Below, piece after piece: positions 24,559 to 34,654 of a stretch of DNA of 64,000 nt. Positions within the stretch are counted from its first letter, which is position 1. Each line of letters begins with the position of its first letter. The position numbers and the translations under genes were made by a program. The notes beneath the pieces were generated by a model. That model was not told the origin of the DNA and made no database searches. It was given only the letters and a program-made list of their open reading frames with translations. Source of the DNA: Thuidium tamariscinum (Eukaryota > Streptophyta > Bryopsida > Hypnales > Thuidiaceae); the NCBI GenBank assembly GCA_947034885.2, contig OX344751.2, forward strand, positions 3,534,001 through 3,598,000, in the 5' to 3' direction.

Positions 24559-25689
24559 ATGCCGAAGGAGTCGCGCAAACATCTGTCCTCCGGCTCCCAG
24601 GGTTTACGCTACAAGCCTTACTCTCGCTACGGTCAGAGTGTGTCCCAGGAGACTTGTTCCACAGATGGCGAGGATTCTGCTGAGCGGAAGGAATGGGAGG
24701 AAGCCACCTGCCCCGTGTGCATGGAGCATCCCCACAATGCCGTGTTGTTGATCTGCAGTTCTTACGGAAAGGGATGCCGCCCTTACATGTGCGACACGAG
24801 CTATCGCCACTCGAATTGCCTGGACCAGTACCGAAAGGCTCACGAGCTTCGGGATGCCTTACCATCTCTCAACACCCACAGGTTGCGTGAGACAGAGCGT
24901 GCAGTCGTGAACAGAGTATCAGATTCCGAAGACGAGAGAGCTCCCCCACGTGCTTCCGAGTACGAAATGGACGCCGTTGGAGAGGAAACAGGTTTTGGTC
25001 AAGTGTCTGTAGTTGTGGGCAGCAGTGATGCCGCCTCTGAAACCGATGCAGGGGAGCTTCTATGCCCGCTTTGCAGAGGGAAAGTGAAGGGGTGGAAAGT
25101 GGTGGAAGCTGCTCGCAGTCACCTCAACCAGAAGCTCCGTTCCTGTGCACAAGAGGCTTGCACCTTTCACGGGCCATATGAGGAGCTTCGAAAGCACGCG
25201 CGGTGCACACACCCCTCGGCTCGACCATCAGAGATTGATCGCAGTCGACTAGACAAGTGGATGCAGCTAGAGCGCCAGCGTGAGCTCGGAGACGTGCTGA
25301 GCACCATGCCGGGTGCAACAGTGTTGGGAGACTACGTGATTGAGGGCGACGACGGTGGAGACGAAGAGGAAGGCGATGAGACGGATTACCCTGGGGATGA
25401 TGGCAACTGGTGGACGGTGTTTCTGCTGTTCCAAGTGTTTGGGCAGCCGTCGATGGCTGGAGGACGAGGGCTGCCAGGTTCACTGGTTCGAGGACGGTTC
25501 CATAATTCATCTCGTAACAATGCAGCGCGAAGTGCTCTGTGGGGGGAGGCTATGGCGGGCAACAATGCCAACAGGTTGTTGGGACCTAGTCCTCCAGCTT
25601 CAAGTAACGAGAATACCGGTGGAGCCATTGGGTCCAGGAGTCACCGGCGCCGGAGTCGGGAGCGTGGAGGAAGGGGACATGGTTTGTAG
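24559..25689 (+). CDS. DUF1644 family zinc-finger protein
   Basis: This is a single-exon frame of 376 aa. Two Cys/His-rich blocks typical of plant DUF1644 proteins are present. The first is at residues 51-91, with CPVCMEHPHNAVLLICSS then GCRPYMCDTSYRHSNCLDQY. The second starts at 169 with CPLCRGKVKGW and continues to LNQKLRSCAQEACTFHGPY, ELRKHARCTHPSARPSEID and VLGDYVIEGDD near 260. A very acidic stretch follows (about 262-283), and the C-terminus is rich in Gly, Ser and Arg. Members in rice are linked to salt and stress responses. The molecular function is not settled, and the fingers could bind nucleic acid or protein. The start MPKESRKHL lies just before the family's basic N-terminus. No intron is needed in the coding part. 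Confidence 0.9.
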   Translation: MPKESRKHLSSGSQGLRYKPYSRYGQSVSQETCSTDGEDSAERKEWEEATCPVCMEHPHNAVLLICSSYGKGCRPYMCDTSYRHSNCLDQYRKAHELRDALPSLNTHRLRETERAVVNRVSDSEDERAPPRASEYEMDAVGEETGFGQVSVVVGSSDAASETDAGELLCPLCRGKVKGWKVVEAARSHLNQKLRSCAQEACTFHGPYEELRKHARCTHPSARPSEIDRSRLDKWMQLERQRELGDVLSTMPGATVLGDYVIEGDDGGDEEEGDETDYPGDDGNWWTVFLLFQVFGQPSMAGGRGLPGSLVRGRFHNSSRNNAARSALWGEAMAGNNANRLLGPSPPASSNENTGGAIGSRSHRRRSRERGGRGHGL

Positions 25690-26600
25690 CAGCAGGAAAG
25701 AATTGATGAAACAGTGGGGCGGGAGTCACCACTTGGTTTTTATGGAGGGGAGCGTCAGTGAAGTGTTCTCAACTTGCAGATGAGGTAGGTAGCAAGTGCA
25801 GGGAGCTCGGATTGTCTGCCTGGAGTAGCGCAGGGAGGCCATGGCGTCTTCAAGTTCCTGTCTCGGTTAAGGAGAGACGTAAAGCCTATGACACCCATTT
25901 GACACCCATTGACACCCCATGACACCCTGGATGAGAGCATGATAGCCTTCATGCTGTGGGCGTCTCTATTATTGGTTGAGTACAAAGGGGGCGAAGTAGA
26001 GAGAGTCATGTAGCACTTGACTGGATGTGAGCTGAGCTGTGGAACGGGGCAGTTCTGTTTGAATGCAAACCAGTAGACTCATTGGTTAAATTGTATTAGG
26101 TTGACTACCCCACGTTAACACTGACAGGGCTCCAGAAATACTGTTGGTAAACTTTTCCAGACATGTAAACATTTGCAGTAAACATTCCAGTATGTTTCAA
26201 GTATTGACTACACTTGGGGCTGATAGTGTCTATTTTGTGCAGCGCATTTATGATTGAGATCTAGATTGAAGATGCGCTAGGTGTTGCAGATATGCAAACC
26301 GTCAATTCCTGTTTAAACCTCAGATTTGCTGCGACTAATAAATTGCTACAGTGTTGCGACGGTTTCGAGAAGGTCGGCGGGGACTGTAGGGGGTTGTAGA
26401 TGACATATGGGTTCATTTGGGTTTGGTGTAGTGAAACTAGATATATGTATGTGTAGAACTTACGGGACTGGGTGGATTAGAACTGGTCATTGACGTTCTC
26501 AGGACATTCCTGATGGTACTGGAAACTCACAAAATGGTTCTGAAGCTTCGCAAGTACTACGTATTAGTTAAATTTAGACCCGGGGGACTACCTAGTCTAG
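25690..26600 (+). other. Probable 3' UTR and downstream flank of the DUF1644 gene
   Basis: Intermediate GC content persists for several hundred bases. A small direct-repeat cluster of GACACCC occurs four times between 25889 and 25930. The open frame on the plus strand ending at 25783 overlaps the coding sequence in another frame and is a shadow. No downstream gene is recognised. Confidence 0.4.
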
Positions 26601-29600
26601 AAAATTTGGTTGTTTGATTTTTGTATAAATTGATCCTGGGTTAATTGGGCAGATGTGTGTTTCTGTTTTTTCATTTTTTGAATTGTAGTCGTGATTATTT
26701 TTTATCAGTCGGAAGTGGAGTATCTCAAAGAGTGATGAACTCTTAGAAGGACGGTTGTTGCCGGTGGAAAGTGTTATCGTCGTTTTTGACTTCTGAGGCC
26801 CACTTGAATTGTTCAGTTTTTTCAGTTTTAGGATCTTGTAAGTTTAATGGTATGGTAGTTCCATGGAATGATGGATCTAAAAGCTAAACAAGCCATAAGA
26901 CTCCTCAAAATACATTTATATTTTATTTCAAAATCATGAAATGATGGACTCCAAATCAAATATGTGGTTACAAGGTGTTGCTTTCACTCGTGCTACGTTT
27001 TCTTTGAACTTTCATTTTCTTACTATAATGAGAGTTTTTTGGAAACCTTTTGGACAAGTTTAGGTTGTATCTTTAACAACACCACGGACTAACCCTCAAA
27101 GGTCCATGCATCCAAAAAGTAGATGTGCCTTGGTCAACCTTGATTCTAACTTTTAGTATAACTATTTTTGGTATTTAACTTAAACTAAGAAAATGAAGCT
27201 TGACAAGTTTTTTTTCTATTGCAACTTGAAATTTTGAAAAACTTCAGAAATTGAAAGAGTTATTGCAATTGCAAGATCCATGTGTTAAAATCCAAAAAAC
27301 ATAATATGTTGTGTTTTTCATTCATATTTTTTTCTTTTAAAATGAATTTTCAATTAAATTACAATATTAAGTTTTTCATTTGAATCTTCATTAATGGCAA
27401 ATTTTTTTGATTATTCTAATATATATTATAATTGATATAATTTTTTGAAACCTTTAATACTTAAAAATCTCATTAATTTGTAGATTTCATAAAAAAATTC
27501 AAAAAAAATAGAATAAGTAGAAAGTGCAATTTTGCACTAGTAAAAAACATCAAAATTTTGTTCATCTACTAAATAAAATATTAAATTTGATTTGATAGCC
27601 AAATTTGACTTTATAGTCTTTGTTATTTTCAAACAAAGATGGTATAATTTAGAGCAATAAGGATAAAATTGTACATATTTCAATTGTAATAATAAATTTC
27701 AAAACTAATAACTACATTGCATTGGAGAATTATTGCTATGTATTATGCATGACATGATGGACTTGACATGTTACATAGAAGGTGCAATGATTGAATTAAT
27801 AATAATGTGACATGTAATATTCATAGTTTAATTATATTTTGACAGGACATCTTGGATTGGAGAAAAATTAGAAGTTATTTGATGCTTGGGACTAGTTTAC
27901 TAACATCATCTATGTTAAACACAAAGTACCACAAAATCTTGTTACCTTTTCATCTTGTCACATCGCCATTCATTCATTGATTAATTCATAATTGGAATGA
28001 ATATTGTGGAGAATTTTTATAACCAATCTTCAATTCAAACTTCATTATATTTAATATTTGGAAAGAGCAATCACTATCTTTTTTTTAGTAGAGATTGTTA
28101 CAAATTTTGTATGTTTTATAGTTGTGTGTTAATTCTTTTGAGTCATATATGGTTTTATGTGTCAAATGCAACAATTGAAGTCAATTAATTCATTTTTGTG
28201 GAATTTTTGAGCCTTTGTAGCCTACATAGCAAGACAAAAGAGGTAAAAAAATCATTTAAATTCTATGACCCTTGTAATCCATGTAGCAAGACAAGAGAGC
28301 TTGGAAACCATTTAATTTTATATAGATGAATTATGTCAAAAATTTGAATTTAGTACAAAATAATGAAATTTATTCAAATCCAAACTTTGTTTAACGTACA
28401 AATATGAGGTTCAAAGAGAAAGAGTGTTGTAACAATTATGATTACTTAGAGGCAAATGAATGAACAATTCATGGTTCCAATAATGTTGATTGCAAATATC
28501 ACTTCTTAAACTTTTATTGAGATTTAGACTTCCATCAAGAGGAGTCATCCTTTGTCAATTGTTCAACATTTTGAGTATCATCTTCAAATATATACTCGTG
28601 CTATACAACTTATTTAATGTGACATGCAACAACAATATCTTTGCCTAGATGCAAATGACAAACTAGCAAGAAAACTTGAAGGATCATGCTTTAGATTTTG
28701 TTTGTTGAAGGAAGAGTTGAGATTGCATAGGCATCTTTGATAGGCATTCAACAATTTGTCTAGGGCTAAAGATTTTGGAACTCACATACCTCACTTGGTA
28801 GGGGAAGAGGTCTTTGGAAGCAACAAGAGAAACTTGAGCCTTTTGATTAGTTGAGAAAAAAACTTTCATTGCCTAGACAATGTGAATTGCTTTCAACTCT
28901 ATATTCAAATCCATTCTATGAGGATAAAGGGATAGTCTTCCAAAGGTGTGAGAACCTAGGAGATGAACAATGCACCATATGTCTCAAAAGCTTTAGAAAG
29001 CAATTTTGACACATCAAAGTTGCACATTTCAAGGATAAATCATAAATCCAACAATAAATGTCAAAGTTCAAAAATCGGGTTTGAACATCAAGTGTACATC
29101 AAAAATCATTAAGGAACCTAAAGGAAGACCAATTCCAATTGATCACAAGAAAAACTTGGATTGTATAGTCATGAGGAGGTGGTGGCAAACTTTTGGTTAT
29201 GTATAGATGCTATATAAAGGAATGGATAGGAAATTGATCATTAATTGGTTAGTTTTACAATGGACATGTTTCCAATTTACACATGCATGTGATTTAGTGA
29301 ACATGGGCATTTCAACAATCAAAGGTAGTCAATAGTATGATTGCAAGCAATTGTTCCACCTCTTTAGGTACTTTGATGAGTTGAAGTATTTTTTAGTATG
29401 AGCTAGGATCATTGAAGTTCAAGAACATCCATGGCTTGGGTTGTCTAGATAGTTCAATAATAATATATTGTTTAAAAGTTATTGGGTGTGAAACACCCTA
29501 AATGATACATAGTGAAGTACTTCTATGCCTTCAATATTTGATTATGTCTTCAATTACTTATTTTGAAGTGACCAAATATTAATGGAGACCTTTGTTTAGA

Positions 29601-30058
29601 AATTTTAATTCAATTGGAATTATAATTTGTTCTCATAAACAAAAATTCCATATCAATATCTGCAAGAGAAAATTCAATTAGAAACTTAAAACCATAGTCA
29701 TAGAATCTAAAGTGATTCTATAATCACATGTCCCATAAAAAATTTAAACAAATAAGTTTTAAATTTTTTTCTTTTATTTCTCCCTATTTTTGAAAAATCT
29801 ACAAAAGTTTGATGTTAGGAATTCTAAACTCATAGGCTACATGCTTAAGGCTCAACAACTTACTACTTTAGAATTGAGTGCTAGCATTATTTGTTGAAAT
29901 TTAGAAGTTGTTTAAATTTATTCAACCCTTTGTTTACATGTTTAACTTAAAATTTTTATCATGAAAAAACATGAGGATAAATGAAATAACATGTATAATA
30001 ATATTCAATTTATCCTTGTTCAAAATTTGCTTTATAAACTTTATAAAAGAATTTGTGA
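26601..30058. other. AT-rich intergenic DNA with decayed repeats
   Basis: One recognisable fragment (27085-27235) is listed separately. The part 28600-29060 has somewhat gene-like stretches on both strands, with a CTICLKSF-like segment at about 28971, but stops break every frame and no family was recognised. Confidence 0.45.
27085..27235 (+). repeat. Dispersed repeat end, related to 5940-6090
   Basis: CTAACCCTCAAAGGTCCATG begins a block that matches the minus strand of 5940-6090 through GCCTTGGTCAACCTTGATT and AAGAAAATGAAGCTTGACAA. The opposite end was not found. Confidence 0.5.
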
Positions 30059-30847
30059 TGTACCCAATCGACCATATATATAATCGATCTGAAATTTCAA
30101 GCCCATTTCTGAATGGGCAGTTAAATTCTTGTGACCATTTAAAAAAAATTCAAGCAGTTTCAAGGGTTAACTATTGAAAACTTTCATTTTTCACTAAAAA
30201 AAATACATATTTGATTATTGAGAAGTCTTCAAAGGCATACATGTACCATAAGTGAAGTGTAAAGCTTGCCAATTTTACTTCATTTCCTAACTTTATGCAA
30301 TTTCACTTAATTTGAGATCTAAAAAATTGTACATATCCATTTATTTTGAAAATGGTCCCAATGGAAATAGGAAAGTGTTTTCATGATATTCACCATTGAA
30401 AATTTGAACATACAACTATTGATTTGGAGTTATTTGCAATTTCTACTTATAAAAATAATTGCATTTCAACAATTGCAAGGTGGATTGTGTAATGAATTTA
30501 ATAGCTTTTCATGTAAAATTAAGGTTTTTAGAAGTGCATTGAGTGTGCTAACACTTTTTGTAGTTGTTTATGTCACCTCAAATCCCCCAAAAAATTCATA
30601 TGCAAATTTGAGAAACATTGTGGGAAAAGGCAACATACTAAATATAGAAAATGTACTCTTCTTCTGTTATAATCTCACAACTCCAATGCAATTTTGTGCT
30701 TAGAATTTGTGTACTTACTAATAAACAAGCTCTTTAAACATCTATGTGGTTAGATTTTGGAAAAAAATCAATTTGCTTCACTAGGGGTCCATGCACTTTT
30801 TTCATAGTCAAAACACACTTGAAAAGGCTTGGGCATTTAGGAGTTAA
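30059..30847. mobile_element. Right part of a TTAA element, related to 4100-4742
   Basis: It aligns with 4112-4742 and then continues to an intact right terminus, GGCTTGGGCATTTAGGAGTTAA-like (30826-30847), ending in TTAA. Its left terminus is missing. Together with 4100-4742, which has only the left terminus, it shows that one family has both ends. The frame at 30383-30703 is inside the element and has no recognisable domain. Confidence 0.6.
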
Positions 30848-31124
30848 GTCTCATCTCCAAACATAAAAGATCAAGTTATGCAATGGACCTCAAAACATGG
30901 AAAATTGAATAGAAAAGTCATAAAAACTTTTTCCCACAAAGACTTGAATCATTGTTCATCTAAAAATGAACATGCTCAAAATGCAAAAAAGTAGGTAGAA
31001 TTCTCCTTCGCTTCAAAATTTTGTGATGTTTCAAAGACCTTTAAATAAAGTTAAAGAATGCATTAATACATATGAGTTACCTACAATTTGTTCGTACTTT
31101 CATTCAGTTACCAACAAATGAGGT

Positions 31125-31720
31125 GATGCTTGATGGTCAGGTAACCATTGGCACCCTCGGTGAGGCTGGCCGTAGTGACAACGGTTGCATGGATGGCCTT
31201 TTGGCTCCCCTCCAATTCCACGTCGCTTTTGGTGACCAGCTCTCCGATTTCGTGCATAGAAAGAAGCAGCATTCATGGAGCCTATTGAGCAATCTTCCTG
31301 GCTTTCGATTGTTTGTTCCTCTCACTGTCCATGCTCTGGAGATACCTTGCAATGGTATCTCATGCCAAACGTTGTGATTCTCTGATGATTGTAATTTGAT
31401 CTGGGGCAAACCATGGTGCAAGGTGCATTGTCTTCTCCAGATACGGTGAGAACCAAGGTGGCAACAACAGCGCCCAATTCATACAGAGAGAAACCCACGA
31501 ATGGAGCACACAATCCAAGAAGCTCAAGCATGGGTGGAGGGTTGGGGGATTTCCCGGCAGTGGGGCTTCCTCCCAGCTTCTTCAAGACAAGCTTCAGTTA
31601 CGTCAGCCCGTTGCGAAGCTTGCACTCGACGGCTCCGGTGGACGCTGTGGCATCTGCTGCCATTAATCCAGGTCCTTTGCATGCACTCATATCATCTCAA
31701 ACTGTTTGCTGTCATGAACA
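31125..31720 (-). pseudogene. Possible protein-coding remnant, family unknown
   Basis: This is a GC-rich island directly upstream of the rhomboid gene. On the minus strand one frame reads as a plausible protein, including LEKTMHLAPWFAPDQITIIR, SMDSERNKQSKARKIAQ and MHEIGELVTKSDVELEGSQK. It contains three in-frame stops at about 31295-31375, two of them TGA where Trp would fit. The plus strand is also open over 31413-31727. I do not recognise the protein. It could instead be upstream exonic sequence or promoter DNA of the rhomboid gene. The coding call is tentative. Confidence 0.3.
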
Positions 31721-31794
31721 CAAATAGGCGTCAATCACGAGCTTGAGTACAGTATTGCAAACCCTAACTGGAGATGAAATACTAGTACTTATGT

Positions 31795-33539
31795 ATGTTG
31801 AGATGGTACACATTAGGTCATCACTACACAACTGCCGCAGACCTCGTAATGAAGATGCGTCAAAGATACGGACAGAAGTTGTCGAGGGAGGCTGAACGAG
31901 GTCGGACACCATGGATCATCCCAGCTCTTGCATTGATTCACCTGATTGCCTTCATCTTGGCCATGTCACACAACAATTGCGACAGGAAGGACGCCAACGG
32001 TGGGGAGAGCGAAGACTGTATCTTCACCTTTGTGAAGAGGTTTCCATTCCAACCTCTGAGAGAGAATCCTCTGTTGGGGCCGACGGCCATCTCTTTGTTG
32101 GATTTCGGCGCACTTGAATCGGAGCTCGTTAGCGAGGCCGGCCAAGAATGGCGTCTCATCACCACTTTGACATTACATGCTGGGATGTTCCACTTGGCTG
32201 GAAACCTTGCCTGTTTACTTTATGTTGGTGTCCAGCTGGAGAGAGAATTTGGATTCCTGAAGGTATGAACACTACAATTAATTTACTTGCCTTTCACCAT
32301 TGTCAAAAACCTTAAACAAAAGTGTGTAGGGTTATAAACTTATTCCACGGTGCTTCGTGGAATAAGCATCTGCGACGAGGGCATTAGTCTGAATTGTGGC
32401 TGTGGGTGCTTGTTCCCATGATGTCCTAGATGCTTTCCCCGCTTAAAGGACTCTTAGAAATTCATTGGAAGAAATTTGGCATACAGTGTAATTCCTAAAC
32501 ATATCCCTCAAGGATGGGATTCTTGCAAGTAAGCCAATTCAGAGTATAAGTGGTAAGTACACATAGTTCGTTACTCTACCGTTATCCATAATCATAAACA
32601 CATACGCACGTAATCACTTAATCACATAATGTTTGCTGCTCGCAAAGGGTTAACTTATGGTCTTCCTAATTATGATCTTTATGATCAGATGCATTCAAAG
32701 GCTATTTCCACAGGTTGTGTTGATTTATTACCTGGCGGGATTGGCTGGGGCTCTAGCCTCAGTGCTCTTCGTGCATGGCCGAGTGTCTGTGGGTGCTTCA
32801 GGAGCCTCCATGGGCTTAGTCGGTGCTAGACTTGCAGAAGTGCTCATGAACTGGGGTGCCAGCTCTCCGCACCAGCGCGCTCGGTTCATCGTCTCCGCTT
32901 CCTTGTTCTTTGTCAGTTCCACTGTGTATGGGCTGTTACCCCTCATGGACAACTTCATGCATCTGGGAGGGTTTATTGCCGGTTGGTTTCTGGGGAACGT
33001 GTTGCTAATTCGACCCCAAGCTGACTGGGTGAAACCGCAGCAGCAGCTGCGCTGCTTTCCAACTATCATTTACGATGTGGACGACTTGCCGGTCACGTCG
33101 AAGCACTCGCACTGCCAGAAGGTTATGTGGATCGTCTCGCTCAACCTTCTCGTTGCAGGCTTTGTTGCAGCTCTTTTCGCACATTTCACAGGTGGGCTTA
33201 CAGTCCGGCTTTACTCGTCTTTTTCGCAAAGTCAAAAGCTGTTTCTAATGTGTAGTTTATCGACTAGAACAGCATTTGCTGATTGAGACTGACATTGAAG
33301 CGTTTCTATGTGCAGGTGCGGATGCAAGAGAAGGGTGCACTTGGTGTCACTACATGACATGCCTTCCAACAGACTTATGGAAATGCTATGGCGATCGAAA
33401 TATTGTATGCGACTCTTCTATTCGATCCAGCCTGAAGCAAGTCGATTGCCTGGGTCCCCACCTGACAAAACCGAAGACCAGTATAAGAAATGGGACTGTC
33501 CAAGATATCTTTACCCACTGCATCAGAAGTTGCTTATGA
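31795..33539 (+). CDS. Rhomboid-family intramembrane serine protease (plant RBL type)
   Basis: The exons are 31795-32262, 32714-33191 and 33316-33539, with GT-AG introns of 451 and 124 nt, giving 389 aa. A first membrane segment lies at about 40-58 (PWIIPALALIHLIAFILAMS). It is followed by the luminal-type segment NNCDRK and FPFQPLRENPLLGPTA, then EWRLITTLTLHAGMFHLAGN with the family's HxxxN. The catalytic serine is in SVGASG (S185) and the catalytic histidine in DNFMHLGGF (H239), so the dyad is present. The tail GCTWCHYMTCLPTDLWKC is typical of secretory-pathway plant rhomboids. The last roughly 50 residues after it are not conserved in what I know of the family. The start is the first ATG of the frame (an overlapping out-of-frame ATG sits 4 nt upstream), and an extra upstream exon is possible. 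The gene is convergent with the 5-phosphatase gene. Confidence 0.9.
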
Positions 33540-34654
33540 AGAAAGTCGAGGTTATAAATGTCATTGATGTCACGCTACTACACCGTACAGAACGAACTTA
33601 TTTGTATAACGCGAACAACTTACACCAAGACGGTGTCCAGCAAAGACACAAGAGTAAGTGTTTATTGCTGGAGTTCATTTAAATATTGATATGCACAGAG
33701 AAATCTTACAAAGTGTTCTGATACACTTACATATCAGTTGTGCCTACCACGCCTCCACGCTACTAGATCTGTGACTAATTCAACTGATCACGACCGAGAT
33801 CGATTGGATATAATGATCACAATACTCAAGGTTTCATTCTTAACGCTACATTGGCAGGGCTTTAGTTTGAGCATCGAAGGGCCTTGGCCAGGGGCCATTG
33901 GATGGTCACTGTATCTGAAATTGCTTGGCCGATGCTACATGAGGTTGAAAAAGCTACGGCAATGCAGTGCTGTCCTTGATTCTTCAAAGACATAAAATTC
34001 TGTGTAACAAGAGCAAACGTCAGAGGTTTCCACAGATTCACTCGTTAATCTAGCTGAATTGAGCTTGAGTACGAAGTATTCACGGTACGATTCAGAGTTC
34101 TAAGGTAAGTATCCATAGTGTTCGGTCTATGAGAAGATAATTCAATATGCAAGGATAGTCCATAAGAGATGCAGTATTCACCATGGTTCGAAGCAAACTC
34201 ACCACCAACGCGAATATTGTAGGCTGATTGTAGAAGCTCCTCAATCTTGGATGGGTTAGAAGGAGCGTGGTCTGACTGGGTCTCTTCCATAATATTTAGT
34301 AGCCATGTAGTTCTGCTTAGTTCGTGCAGTTTTTAAGGTTGTCGTATAGAATGCGCTTTTAATGATCATGATGAATAATAGCACAACCTTGAACACCTTG
34401 TAGACTTTCTCTGTCCAAGCATATCGCACGGAAACAAAGTTGGGTCGGAGAGTTTCAACTTTGGCCACACATTTGAACCCGAAATATTCCTCCAACCCTA
34501 TTCTCACGTCAGTAAAGATGTAAGGAATCACTTCATTTTACCAATACAGTGCAAGTTGATATAACTGCAAAAATCATAGTTTTAAACCAGACATAATTCT
34601 TGCAAGCCATAATATAACCTCTGAATAGTTCACTGGACATAACTTCTGCAACTC
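33540..34654. other. Region between convergent rhomboid and 5-phosphatase genes
   Basis: It should contain the 3' UTRs of both genes. Composition is intermediate. Open frames at 33738-33995 and 34256-34531 show no recognisable domain and are not called. Confidence 0.4.

Noticed and set aside
28940-29060. Zinc-finger-like CTICLKSF...HIKVAH segment on the plus strand
   Set aside because: The spacing does not fit a C2H2 finger, a stop lies inside it, and flanking frames are broken. Not called.
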